A stretch of DNA of 64,000 bases from Sporomusaceae bacterium (GTDB taxonomy: Bacteria; Bacillota; Negativicutes; UBA1444): contig JAHDPL010000004.1 of assembly GCA_018434355.1 (NCBI GenBank), positions 48,939 through 112,938 of the forward strand. The letters are read 5' to 3'. Position numbers and translations under genes: made by a program. Within the stretch, counting starts at the first letter, position 1. Each line of letters opens with the position of its first letter. The notes under the pieces were generated by a model. It saw only the letters and a list, made by a program, of their open reading frames with translations. It was not told the origin of the DNA and did no database searches. Positions 49,159 through 56,844 of this stretch are shown in pieces.

Positions 49159-50289
49159 TCAATTTTCCTCCTTAAAATCCGCTGTTGCGGTATTGTACTC
49201 GGGTCGTTTGTCATCGATGGGAACGAGGGTTGGTCTGCCCGGCGGTTTTACTATCAAGCCGTCCAAGAGATTGTTAAATTGCTTTTTACCAAGCAATTTT
49301 TCCATGGCCGTGATGCCGAGCAAGTCTTTGGTGAAGATTTCCTTCTCGCAGTAGCTGCCGGTTGCCAACAGCACTTCGGCCGCCTTGGCCTCATCGGTAT
49401 ATTTGCGGTTGCTCTTGCCTTCGACGATCTTGTATCCCGGCCACTGTTTGCCATGATTGACTGCTTCCGACAGAGCGTAGTCCTTGATGTCTCCTGCCCA
49501 ACTGATGAGTTGTTCTACTTTGGACAGCGCTTCAGTGACCTCTTCATCTGAAAGCAGTGGCGGCAATTTGAAGTCGAGCTTTGCCAGTTCCAGATTGGTT
49601 TCCGATCTGGCGCGGCAGCTTCGTTTTGCCCGGCAGAACCGGCAATGCTCGCCGGCGACATAGTCCCCTTCACCCTGGATCGCTAGCTCCGCTTTCGGCC
49701 GGAGTTCCGTTTCCGCCCAAAGCATCAGTTCTTCGACGGACAGTTCGCAGGTTGAGATGCTGTCAAGGCGTGGCTGCGCGATAGTCATGCGTACCGTTTG
49801 GATGTCATAGAGGGCGTCGAAGATGGCCAGAGCACCAATTGCGTAGAGCATCATTTGCGGATTGCAGTCGGCGGATACAGGAATTTTGCCATATTTGAGA
49901 TCACAAATTGACAGTATGCTATCTGACACGATAACCATGTCTCCAGTTCCGAAACCTTGGGGTACAAAATGCGAGAAGTCCAACTTCTGTTCCAGCAAGA
50001 CGATGGCATCGATGGAGCGTTTGCGAGCCTCGGCAATGAGCTCACAGGCATAGGCGACATAGGCATCGGTGTTTTCTTCCATTTCCGGCGAGTCGTATTC
50101 GCTAACCGGCCTCTTCGATCGCATTTTTAGAAATTTTCGTAGTTTGTATTCTGACAGGGCATGGGCGGCTATTCCCTCCGCCGCATAGGCGCTGGTTTCA
50201 TCCGCAAACTGCCGTTCTAAAAGCGCCGACGGAGTACAGGCTAACCAGCGGTGGGACCCGGATGCCGATAATAACGAATGCGATCCCAT
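49159..50289 (-). CDS. DUF2800 protein, RecB-like nuclease fold
   Basis: 376 aa. SHSLLSASGSHRWLACTPSALL at the start is the DUF2800 signature. GTGDMVIVSDSILSICDLKYGK provides the GxxDxxx..DxK residues of a PD-(D/E)XK nuclease, and HCRFCRAKRSCRAR gives cysteines of a possible iron-sulfur or zinc site as in AddB/Cas4. Acts in phage recombination or replication. Precedes the SSB-like gene by one base. Confidence 0.9.
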   Translation of the reverse strand: MGSHSLLSASGSHRWLACTPSALLERQFADETSAYAAEGIAAHALSEYKLRKFLKMRSKRPVSEYDSPEMEENTDAYVAYACELIAEARKRSIDAIVLLEQKLDFSHFVPQGFGTGDMVIVSDSILSICDLKYGKIPVSADCNPQMMLYAIGALAIFDALYDIQTVRMTIAQPRLDSISTCELSVEELMLWAETELRPKAELAIQGEGDYVAGEHCRFCRAKRSCRARSETNLELAKLDFKLPPLLSDEEVTEALSKVEQLISWAGDIKDYALSEAVNHGKQWPGYKIVEGKSNRKYTDEAKAAEVLLATGSYCEKEIFTKDLLGITAMEKLLGKKQFNNLLDGLIVKPPGRPTLVPIDDKRPEYNTATADFKEEN

Positions 50290-50610
50290 TTACAGTGCCT
50301 CGGCTTCCTGCAACAGCTTCGGAAAATTCACCGGGTCAATTTCGGTCAACTTGACCACTCCGTATGTGGCAATCAAGGCTTTGACTTCTTTCTGTTTCCC
50401 TGACTGCGACTTACTGGCCAGCAACGCCCGGACGGCTTCAAGAGTGATCGGTTTCTCAGTCGGGCTTGGCTCAGATGATTTTTCCGTCTCTGCAATCGGC
50501 TCTGCAGGTTCCGAGGGCGTTCTGATCTGATTCCCTTCCAATGCAGTTGCAAGTTTCAAAATGGCGGCAGTCAACTCTTCCGCTTTGATGGAGATTTCGA
50601 GTTTGGGCAT
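50290..50610 (-). CDS. Small conserved early protein
   Basis: 106 aa. An N-terminal helix (LEISIKAEELTAAILKLATAL), a Glu/Pro/Ser linker and a C-terminal segment (LEAVRALLASKSQSGKQKEVKALI, ATYGVVKLTEIDPVNFPKLL) shaped like a small helical DNA- or protein-binding domain. Sometimes labelled, without evidence, as an rRNA biogenesis protein. It abuts the DUF2800 gene and overlaps the antirepressor stop. Confidence 0.6.
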   Translation of the reverse strand: MPKLEISIKAEELTAAILKLATALEGNQIRTPSEPAEPIAETEKSSEPSPTEKPITLEAVRALLASKSQSGKQKEVKALIATYGVVKLTEIDPVNFPKLLQEAEAL

Positions 50611-51317
50611 TATGCCGGTACCCCCTTTGTTGTAATCAGTAGCAGCCTAAACGTTTCTCGGCCTTTGGGTGTAATCAGGGTTTGTGTGCCGACCCAGCCG
50701 GTCTTATCGTTTTTTGCTTCTTTTATTTCAAATAACCCACCATTCTTATCCGCGAAAGGCTTGATATGTCCGCGATTGTCGCGGTAGATGAACTTTTTCT
50801 CCAACAGGAAGCCGATGAATATCTTCTCTCCCACTTGGAGTTCTTTGGCTGTATCTCGGAAATTAGTCAGCAGGTTGCGGTCCACCAGCTCATCAAAGTA
50901 TTCCGCTTTCGGTTGCATGATTGCGTTGGATACGCTCAGTCTGGAATTGACCAGCCGCAGGGAATTAATATTGGCCTCCGCCATTTTAAGTGCTCTTGCC
51001 ATTACCATCTCCGGGGTGTTCCAGGCACTTTCGATACTGATAAAGTAAAGACGGGCCTGTTTACCTTTTTCCGATCGCTGGATCATGCAGATCTCTTTGG
51101 CCATGGAGATGGAAATCTGATAATCCATCGTCTGCTGCTTATTCTGGGGGTGGTCAAAAATGACCGGGGTATAATCTTGGTTTTCTGAAAAACCATACTC
51201 GCACATTCTTGGAAACCAGTGCCTGAATTCGGTTCCGACATCAAGAAACTCATGCAGTTCTCTGGCCGATACCGTCGGTCGTTCATTCTCATAGCTGATG
51301 GGAATCAAATCATCCAT
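50610..51317 (-). CDS. Phage antirepressor (AntA/AntB with KilAC-type C-terminus)
   Basis: 235 aa from ATG at 51317 (MDDLIPISYENERPTVSAREL), after GAGGAGG. The AntA domain is plain: LHEFLDVGTEFRHWFPRMCEYGF, DYQISISMAKEICMIQRSEKGKQAR. The C-terminus (YFDELVDRNLLTNFRDTAKEL, LEKKFIYRDNRGHIKPFA) is the KilAC-like DNA-binding part. Antirepressors oppose the lysogeny repressor and help induction. Confidence 0.9.
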   Translation of the reverse strand: MDDLIPISYENERPTVSARELHEFLDVGTEFRHWFPRMCEYGFSENQDYTPVIFDHPQNKQQTMDYQISISMAKEICMIQRSEKGKQARLYFISIESAWNTPEMVMARALKMAEANINSLRLVNSRLSVSNAIMQPKAEYFDELVDRNLLTNFRDTAKELQVGEKIFIGFLLEKKFIYRDNRGHIKPFADKNGGLFEIKEAKNDKTGWVGTQTLITPKGRETFRLLLITTKGVPA

Positions 51318-51318
51318 C

Positions 51319-51642
51319 TTATTGAACCTCCTCACAACGATCTGTAAAATACCGGATCGGGATCTTCAAATGCTGCGCTGCTTGCAGTTCCATCTCGATT
51401 CCTTCCGTCAACCGGTCCCCAAAGCACCAAAGTTCGTCCGCCCGCCGCAGGTATTCGAATCCGATCTCGATCCCAGCCTGACGCTCATCCGGGAGATTCT
51501 CATCCAAAAACAATGGACAGTGAAGATGCGGCGCGATGGGCGCGACTCCGTGGGTATAAGCGAAATAACAGTACCTTTTTGCTCTTGCCGTATTGGCTTC
51601 GATGTCACTCCGGTAAGGCGAGCAAATGTAGACCATTTTCAT
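51319..51642 (-). CDS. Nucleoside deoxyribosyltransferase-like protein (DUF4406/DUF7768 type)
   Basis: 107 aa from ATG at 51642 (MKMVYICSPYRSD), 8 bases after AAAGGAG. VYICSPYRSDIEANTARAKRY and DELWCFGDRLTEGIEMELQAA are the Rossmann-like features of the deoxyribosyltransferase-fold family often found in phages. It may act on nucleotides or sugar-nucleotides. Substrate unknown. Confidence 0.78.
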   Translation of the reverse strand: MKMVYICSPYRSDIEANTARAKRYCYFAYTHGVAPIAPHLHCPLFLDENLPDERQAGIEIGFEYLRRADELWCFGDRLTEGIEMELQAAQHLKIPIRYFTDRCEEVQ

Positions 51643-51667
51643 GGGGTTCACTCCTTTCATAAGTTGA

Positions 51668-51817
51668 TCAATTTTTCTTTTCCGGTTCGCTCCGGATGCC
51701 CAGTTTCCGAAACATGAGTTTCAGTCGCTCTTTTAATGACAGTTGTGTGGCTCCGTTTTCCTTAAGAACGACGTTGGTGGCTTCGGGACTGGAAATAGTA
51801 ATTCGGATGGTTCGCAT
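51668..51817 (-). CDS. Small early protein, 49 aa
   Basis: ATG at 51817 is preceded by GAGGTGAG and reads to a TGA at 51668. Starts MRTIRITISSPEATNVVL and ends in a basic tail (LKERLKLMFRKLGIRSEPEK). No known family. The good ribosome site and the position between two real genes support it. Confidence 0.65.
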   Translation of the reverse strand: MRTIRITISSPEATNVVLKENGATQLSLKERLKLMFRKLGIRSEPEKKN

Positions 51818-51893
51818 TTTCTCACCTCGACTTTCTGAAGATTATTTGCGCCTTCACTGTTAGGCCACGAAAAGAAGAAGTTGTGAGGATTTT

Positions 51894-52280
51894 TTATAAA
51901 AAAGATTTCAGTTTTTTATAAACCACTCTCAGACGGTGAGAAATCGCAGAATGATCAACCCCCTGCCGGGCTGCATAATCGCTGACCGACATTTCTTGAA
52001 AAAAGATAGAGTTAATCAGATCCTGCTGCTCTGGTTTCAACTTAGTAATGGCCGCGTATAGCTGGCCGAATTCCTCCTGTCGAATGATTTCGACTTGGAT
52101 ATCCGTGCTATCAGCGAAAAAAGTTCCCTCATAATCCATCCCGCCAAGCGATGTGTGACGTCGGGTCTCCTTATGATTCACGTTGTATTCCAGGCGGTTC
52201 AGTTCGATGACGACATCGCCCCATTCTTCGGCGACCTCAATTTCGATGGCTTCGTCGGTAAATTCGTATTTGATTTTCAT
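51894..52280 (-). CDS. Sigma-70 region 4-like phage regulator
   Basis: 128 aa. The first 60 residues are beta-rich and acidic; residues 70-128 (EFGQLYAAITKLKPEQQDLINSIF, MSVSDYAARQGVDHSAISHRLR) form a sigma region 4-type HTH. It probably steers host polymerase to phage promoters. Its ribosome site AAGGAG lies in a hairpin and its leader contains a large nested palindrome (52292-52423), so translation is likely regulated by RNA structure. Confidence 0.75.
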   Translation of the reverse strand: MKIKYEFTDEAIEIEVAEEWGDVVIELNRLEYNVNHKETRRHTSLGGMDYEGTFFADSTDIQVEIIRQEEFGQLYAAITKLKPEQQDLINSIFFQEMSVSDYAARQGVDHSAISHRLRVVYKKLKSFL

Positions 52281-52291
52281 GGCTCTTCACT

Positions 52292-52423
52292 CCTTAAATT
52301 GTTGATTTAAGGAGCCGAGCGGATATAAAAATAGTCGAATGTCGACAAAACGCAAATGGCCAGATGATTACGAACTTGCGTTTCGTTAATCATCCGGCCA
52401 TTTGGTAGCTCACACTCGGCTCC
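52292..52423 (-). promoter_or_regulatory. Folded leader of the sigma-like gene
   Basis: Three nested or alternative stems: outer GGAGCCGAG (52311-52319) with CTCGGCTCC (52415-52423), perfect 9 bp; inner 17-bp arms 52354-52370 with 52387-52403 having one mismatch; and CCTTAAAT (52292-52299) with ATTTAAGG (52305-52312), which hides the AAGGAG ribosome site. The last stem shares two bases with the outer stem, so the two compete. This is the design of a switch, with no known class recognised. Confidence 0.5.
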
Positions 52424-52458
52424 GTTGCTCGGTATGGATTGATACTGATATGCTTTCT

Positions 52459-52593
52459 TTAGGCAGTCTTTTCCCGTTCGATGCTTACAATATTTTTGCA
52501 ATGTTGGCACTTGATTTTCACGATAGTTTTATCGCTCCATACAAGGTCAAAAATGCGTTTCCCACAAACAGGGCACTTTACAATTTCCTCCAT
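52459..52593 (-). CDS. Small zinc-ribbon protein (Com-like)
   Basis: 44 aa, ATG at 52593 after AAAGGAGGTG, TAA at 52459. CPVCGKRIFDL and CQHCKNIV give four zinc-binding cysteines, as in Com-like translational regulators of Mu-type phages and other small phage zinc ribbons. An overlapping 67-aa frame downstream has no ribosome site and was not chosen. Confidence 0.8.
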   Translation of the reverse strand: MEEIVKCPVCGKRIFDLVWSDKTIVKIKCQHCKNIVSIEREKTA

Positions 52594-52625
52594 AGGCACC
52601 TCCTTTCTGTAGAATTGATCCAATG

Positions 52626-52772
52626 TTATTTTTTCTTTGAGGAGGATTTTGCTTGAGTCAAAGCACTCGCTGCAACTGACTTCGTCTTCGCTCCCGTCCT
52701 GCCATCTCGGAGCAAAGAGGATGCCTTGCTTGCCACAGACTTTGAGGTCTGTTTTGAGTTTGTTTTAGCCAT
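52626..52772 (-). CDS. Small basic Ser/Lys/Ala-rich early protein
   Basis: 48 aa, ATG at 52772 after AAAGGTGGTGAG, TAA at 52626. Composition is Lys, Ser, Ala and Thr (KTNSKQTSKSVASKASSLLR, then DGRTGAKTKSVAASALTQAK). I have seen similar short proteins, with the core SKAS-LLRDGRT, in other phage and mobile-element early regions; their function is unknown. It is the first gene after the immunity region. Confidence 0.72.
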   Translation of the reverse strand: MAKTNSKQTSKSVASKASSLLRDGRTGAKTKSVAASALTQAKSSSKKK

Positions 52773-52802
52773 GAATCTCACCACCTTTCATCATATAATA
52801 TT

Positions 52803-52833
52803 AAGCGTCAAAGCTTATACGCTTTTTAGCGTT
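52803..52833. promoter_or_regulatory. Early operator cluster
   Basis: AAGCGT (52803-52808), ACGCTT (52819-52824) and AGCGTT (52828-52833) form two overlapping dyads (AAGCGT-10 bp-ACGCTT and ACGCT-TTTT-AGCGT). The same ACGCT/AGCGT half-sites flank the repressor promoter at 54528-54573. The cluster lies just upstream of the first early gene. The remaining DNA of 52773-52972 has a GCCGCC/GGCGG hairpin near 52890-52905 and no gene. Confidence 0.6.
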
Positions 52834-52972
52834 GTTTGTGATTAAAAAAATTTGCTTTCTCTATTAGGTCATTTTAAACATATCCCTGCCGCCAGAAAGG
52901 CGGAATAGCCTGCGCAGCCAACAACAATCTGTATAGCGTGTCTATACGGAGAAAAAGCATACTGTCTATCCG

Positions 52973-53683
52973 TCATTTGAGGCTGATACCAAGCTCATCA
53001 AGCCTGATTCTTACAGAAATTTTCGAAACCTTGTAAAAATCGGCCAGTTGATCGATGACCCATTGTTTCGGAGGCATCAGTTCAGCTGCGATAAACGGGT
53101 TGTTTTTGCTTTGCTTGAGATACTGATTAACCATCACTCCGAATGTCTCGCGAGGCAATAATATTTTTGGTGCTATGCCACTTGCTTGCCATTCCATCCA
53201 GTCCTTGTCTGTCCACTTCTCGTTAAATCGTTCATCTTTAGCTTCTACTGGGCATCGGCAAGCAACCGATTGTTTACCGTCTAAAATATTTTGCATGAAA
53301 TGGTAATTGCGATGCCTATGCCAGTGAAAACATTCATGCGCTATTGTATTATTCAGGCAGCCAATGTTGCGCTGAAAAAAAGTATCAGGGTCAATAATCA
53401 TGGTTCCTCCTTTGATTTTAATCTCCCGGTATTCATCCTCATCCTTGTCATAAATTTCCGCAAGCCCTCCGGTAAAACACATCTGTCCAAATGCCCGAAG
53501 ATCCTCCGTAAGGCTTTGGGTCAAAACGGTAAGCCCCATTCGCGCCTTTGCGATTTCAAGGATTGGTAGGGCCATTGGTGCTTGAAGGGCTTCAGGATAG
53601 TATTTTCCAAGAAAAGATGTTGCTTCATCCTCAAATTGTTCTTTATGAATTATCGGCACAAGATTGTTGGTAACTTTTAACAC
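52973..53683 (-). CDS. ImmA/IrrE-type metallopeptidase
   Basis: 236 aa. The zinc-peptidase motif NTIAHECFHWHRHR (HExxH) lies near residue 115, preceded by IDPDTFFQRNIGCL. The C-terminal 100 residues hold a winged-helix-like segment (LPRETFGVMVNQYLKQSKNN, YKVSKISVRIRLDELG). In ICEBs1-type switches ImmA cuts the repressor ImmR; here the XRE repressor is two genes upstream in the same operon. Confidence 0.9.
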   Translation of the reverse strand: MLKVTNNLVPIIHKEQFEDEATSFLGKYYPEALQAPMALPILEIAKARMGLTVLTQSLTEDLRAFGQMCFTGGLAEIYDKDEDEYREIKIKGGTMIIDPDTFFQRNIGCLNNTIAHECFHWHRHRNYHFMQNILDGKQSVACRCPVEAKDERFNEKWTDKDWMEWQASGIAPKILLPRETFGVMVNQYLKQSKNNPFIAAELMPPKQWVIDQLADFYKVSKISVRIRLDELGISLK

Positions 53684-53698
53684 TATCCTTCCACCTTC

Positions 53699-54076
53699 TT
53701 ATTTTGAATAAACTTCAATTCGCATAACCTGAAAACTCTTGAGGGTTTCATCAAGACGCGCTCTGCATTGAATTTTAAACCACTGCCTCACTCCGTCGGT
53801 CTCCCGATTGCGCCGAACAGTTTCTTCAATTTCAATTTCACAGCTTACAATAGCTTCAAAAATAATCTCATCATCATTCATCACCGCATTGCAGCTTCTG
53901 ATAAGCTCCATATCGCTCAGCGAAGCTCCATCTGGTTCCTTCACGAAATTGGATACGCCGCTTAGCTCCAGCGCATCGGGATTGTCTTCAACATATTGTG
54001 AAACTGCATTATATATCGCGGTATAACATTTCTTATCAACAAGTCTATCTAAATCAGAAGCTTTGTTTTGTTCCAT
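53699..54076 (-). CDS. Conserved immunity-region protein
   Basis: 125 aa. LVDKKCYTAIYNAVSQYVED, then DDEIIFEAIVSCEIEIEETVRR and WFKIQCRARLDETLKSFQV: a mixed alpha-beta protein with no motif I can name. Always-between position (repressor, this, ImmA peptidase) suggests a part in the lysogeny switch, perhaps as a sensor or adaptor for the peptidase. Confidence 0.65.
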   Translation of the reverse strand: MEQNKASDLDRLVDKKCYTAIYNAVSQYVEDNPDALELSGVSNFVKEPDGASLSDMELIRSCNAVMNDDEIIFEAIVSCEIEIEETVRRNRETDGVRQWFKIQCRARLDETLKSFQVMRIEVYSK

Positions 54077-54082
54077 AGACGA

Positions 54083-54466
54083 TCACTCCTTGTCATCGAT
54101 AGATTCATAAACCTTTTTCCAGAAATCGTCTCCCATACCTTTCTCTTTGGCTTTCCTTAATGCGGTTCTTGCATGAGGTAAATCTTCATCCATAATATAC
54201 TCCGGAAGATCTGGCGATACCTCATTTCGATCACGACCAGCCAGGTCGAACATTTCTGCTTTTTCTTCGTCATTCAAATGTAGTACGGCTGCAATTTTCT
54301 CCAATAGATCCATCTCCGGCGGATTCCGGCGACCCTTAACGATATCTGATAGATACGTTGCCGTCTTATCCATAGCGTCTGCGATATCTTTGAGCATGAT
54401 ATCCTTACCATCAGGAGCTCTCCCTCTTCTTTTTGCGTCAATAAACGCTCCAAATTCACCTGCCAT
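54083..54466 (-). CDS. XRE-family repressor
   Basis: 127 aa. HTH near residues 24-60: DIMLKDIADAMDKTATYLSDIVKGRRNPP, the classical Cro/cI pattern. EMDLLEKIAAVLHLNDEEKAEMFDLAGR continues the helical domain. A short C-terminal part without peptidase features would be the dimerisation region. It heads the immunity operon and most likely binds the ACGCT/AGCGT sites on either side. Confidence 0.88.
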   Translation of the reverse strand: MAGEFGAFIDAKRRGRAPDGKDIMLKDIADAMDKTATYLSDIVKGRRNPPEMDLLEKIAAVLHLNDEEKAEMFDLAGRDRNEVSPDLPEYIMDEDLPHARTALRKAKEKGMGDDFWKKVYESIDDKE

Positions 54467-54527
54467 TTTATTTATTCCCCCTTTAATTAGATGAGTCGAG
54501 TAATTCGTATTTTAAGCTGCTCAGCTA

Positions 54528-54583
54528 TTACGCTACTTCGCTCATCTGCGAATATTATAACTCGGCAGCGTAACATTTGTCAA
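54528..54583 (-). promoter_or_regulatory. Repressor promoter with operator half-sites
   Basis: Minus strand TTGACA (54578-54583), 18 bp, TATAAT (54554-54559), both boxes perfect. AGCGTAA (54567-54573) lies in the spacer and TTACGCT (54528-54534) downstream, forming a widely spaced dyad that matches the operator cluster at 52803-52833. Autorepression is expected. Confidence 0.75.
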
Positions 54584-54668
54584 ATAATAAATTAGAAAAG
54601 CCACACAGCGTTTAATTGCTGCATGGCTTACATAAATTGCCCACTATATCGAGCTACATATTCGCTGC

Positions 54669-55037
54669 TTAAACATACACGAAAGATTGGGGAGCAAAAC
54701 TAATCCCATAGTCGGATAAATTTTTGGGTTCTAAATATCTCTCGACATCACCGAGACAATAGGCTACAGCTTTGCTTTTCCCTTCAAAGTATCTGTCATA
54801 GAACCCTCTGCTTATCCCGGCGAATTCGGAAGTCAACTTCCAAACTGAATTTGGATCATCCTCAATTATCCCGATTATTTCTGCCTCTGCGACCACTTGC
54901 ATTATAGGAGACGTTGCGTAAATTATGATCGTTTTCACATCGGATTTACAACGCACTTTACGAAATTCGAACTTCTTTTTACCGAGCAATATATTTTCAA
55001 CATGCTCTGGATTAATCGATAATAACATTTGAGACAT
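54669..55037 (-). CDS. ASCH-domain protein
   Basis: 122 aa from ATG at 55037 (MSQMLLSINPEHVENIL), after GGAAGGTGA. LLSINPEHVENILLGKKKFEFRK, then KTIIIYATSPIMQVVAEAEI is the ASCH (PUA-like) fold, with the GxKxxEFRK motif that may hold a nucleophile or bind RNA. It overlaps the end of the GNAT-PUA gene by 26 bp. The family is suspected of RNA-base recognition. Third gene of a compact operon. Confidence 0.85.
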   Translation of the reverse strand: MSQMLLSINPEHVENILLGKKKFEFRKVRCKSDVKTIIIYATSPIMQVVAEAEIIGIIEDDPNSVWKLTSEFAGISRGFYDRYFEGKSKAVAYCLGDVERYLEPKNLSDYGISFAPQSFVYV

Positions 55038-56109
55038 CAACATCACCTTCCATAAGTAAAGCTTTAAACTGTTCTGGGGACGCCCTATTCTCGGTTGGAT
55101 ATACTCCGGAAGCGAAGTATCCATTTGAACTCAACCAGGCATGATTAATATTATGACCTTCACCGAAGAAGCCATAATATAACATTTCTATAATAACCAG
55201 ATTTTTTTCATTTTCATATTTGATCTTAATTTCGTTTTCGTCATAGACCGATTTGTTGCTAATTCTTCTGAGCAGATCTTCTATCGTAATTAAGCTTCGA
55301 TTATACTCCTTTGCAATAATAACATCTGTTACTACACAATATGACGTCAGGCATGATTTATATGTTTTCTGTCCTGGTCCATTTGTATAGCGGCGATAGA
55401 CAAGTAATGGTTCGCCAATTTGAAAGTGAGGACGATTATACGGTGAACCAATATAGATCTTACTGATTCCGTTCGCCACCGACAAAGCTACCTGCTCTTG
55501 AATTGTATTCTTCAACTCCGAATATGGGAAGAGCGTATCGTGATAAATGTCATTAACAATCAGATACCCCGCCGTTTCAAAATCAGGATTGATGAAAGGA
55601 AACGACTTATAGGGGTCGCTGTAATCAAGATTCTTTCTACTCTTTAGATAAACACACTCTCCATTTTCGTTATAGCCCATCATTTTAAAGCCGAATTTTT
55701 CAATTAAATCAATAAGTACATCCTGTTTCTCAAAAACCGTTAAGTAAATTTCCTGCTGATTTGATTTCTGCCAGTTCCAAAGCGCAAGCCCGATCGCGCC
55801 TTCACCAAGTCTCTGTCCTCGATATCGCTCTGCAAGCCGCAATGTGCTGATCTTTTTACGCGGAACCGCCGGAATTACATCATGCTGCAATACAAGTGGT
55901 TCGTTTTCATCCTTCAAGCAAATAAAAGCTCCCATTCCCGATTCATCATTAAAAACCAGAGCTGTAGCCCCTTCTCTACTCTTTTTATCAAACCATTTAA
56001 CAAAGCCAATATTGTTTTCGTCTTCGGGGTAATCGCTTATTAGAGGTTCAAAAAACGGGTCATCAATATCGAGATCCAAGAACTTACTTAATTGAAATTT
56101 CCCTGCCAT
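55012..56109 (-). CDS. GNAT acetyltransferase fused to a PUA-like domain
   Basis: 365 aa from ATG at 56109 (MAGKFQLSKF) after GGAGG. N-terminal GNAT (about 20-165): ALVFNDESGMGAFICL, STLRLAERYRGQRLGEGAIGLAL is the acetyl-CoA loop (RxxGxG/A), IYLTVFEKQDVLIDLIEKFGF the last strand. C-terminal region (about 235-365): GPGQKTYKSCLTSYCVVTDV, YDENEIKIKYENEKN, then YFASGVYPTENRASPEQFKALL matches a PUA/ASCH-like RNA-binding fold. Such fusions are predicted toxins or RNA-modifying enzymes. Substrate unknown. Confidence 0.75.
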   Translation of the reverse strand: MAGKFQLSKFLDLDIDDPFFEPLISDYPEDENNIGFVKWFDKKSREGATALVFNDESGMGAFICLKDENEPLVLQHDVIPAVPRKKISTLRLAERYRGQRLGEGAIGLALWNWQKSNQQEIYLTVFEKQDVLIDLIEKFGFKMMGYNENGECVYLKSRKNLDYSDPYKSFPFINPDFETAGYLIVNDIYHDTLFPYSELKNTIQEQVALSVANGISKIYIGSPYNRPHFQIGEPLLVYRRYTNGPGQKTYKSCLTSYCVVTDVIIAKEYNRSLITIEDLLRRISNKSVYDENEIKIKYENEKNLVIIEMLYYGFFGEGHNINHAWLSSNGYFASGVYPTENRASPEQFKALLMEGDVDVSNVIID

Positions 56110-56136
56110 TGTCCACTCCTCCCCCATCATTGAGTC

Positions 56137-56661
56137 TTAGTGTCTTTTAAACGAGTCTATGAATTTCACCGCGTTCTCGATATCATCGGTACCTTTTGAT
56201 ATATAAAGCGGAATTCCCAACAGCAAAGATACCTCTTCCGCATAAGTGACCTCCTCATTTTGAAAGATATCGATTTGCTCCTTATCATAATCAATCCCGT
56301 CGCGATTCTTGCGACGCGCAGCGATAATCGCGGGGGCTTCAATTAGCAATAATATTCCATGGGGTTTAAGATCGATGAAAGTCTGCAAGTTTATTCTTTG
56401 GACTTCGCCCTGGGAATTCAATAAACACAAGTGCCCATCAAGCAGGTATAATTCCCCTTGCATATCCAACCTTTTGACCGCTGCCAACAGATGACCCTGA
56501 TTTTCATCGATATCTGCTATCAACTTGTCTTTCTTGAATAATTCATTTTTATGTTCGGAAATCAACGTACTCGCCGAATAGGCTGAGAATCCTAAGCGGC
56601 TCTTGACCTCTTCGCAAAAATACGACTTCCCGACACCATGTATCCCGCTTACAAAAATCAT
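56137..56661 (-). CDS. P-loop nucleotide kinase-like ATPase
   Basis: 174 aa, start after AAGGTGGC. Walker A IFVSGIHGVGKSYFCEEV; GELYLLDGHLCLLNSQGEVQ is the Walker B-like strand; IILLLIEAPAIIAARRKNRDG has the kinase lid arginines. It resembles adenylate- or polynucleotide-kinase-type enzymes. It is the first gene of the operon with the GNAT-PUA and ASCH genes, so the three likely act on the same nucleotide or RNA substrate. Confidence 0.78.
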   Translation of the reverse strand: MIFVSGIHGVGKSYFCEEVKSRLGFSAYSASTLISEHKNELFKKDKLIADIDENQGHLLAAVKRLDMQGELYLLDGHLCLLNSQGEVQRINLQTFIDLKPHGILLLIEAPAIIAARRKNRDGIDYDKEQIDIFQNEEVTYAEEVSLLLGIPLYISKGTDDIENAVKFIDSFKRH

Positions 56662-56674
56662 GCAGCCACCTTAA

Positions 56675-56830
56675 GTTCCAGGATTTCGAGACGAAGTCAT
56701 TCGTCAGTTTAGTGGACGAGGTGCATTTTTTTTTTGGACCGGGCAAGATTTGTATGTAGTAGAAGATGGGCACATACACTTAGCGCCTATAATGGCACTG
56801 GCTTATCAGTTAGACTGTCCTAGGGTCTGA
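56675..56830 (+). pseudogene. 3' fragment of an unknown plus-strand gene
   Basis: An open 51-codon stretch without start (VPGFRDEVIRQFSGRGAFFF, then WTGQDLYVVEDGHIHLAPIM, ALAYQLDCPRV, stop TGA at 56828-56830). It is preceded in frame by TAA, and the composition is that of a real globular protein. It is the only plus-strand coding-like sequence in this region and has no ribosome site. It may be the tail of a host gene interrupted at the right prophage border or of an older insertion. Not identified. Confidence 0.4.
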
Positions 56831-56844
56831 CGGCCATCAACCAG

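Noticed and set aside
52307..52510. 67-codon minus-strand frame before the sigma-like gene
   Set aside because: Overlaps the well-supported 44-aa zinc-ribbon gene in another frame and consists mostly of the folded leader.
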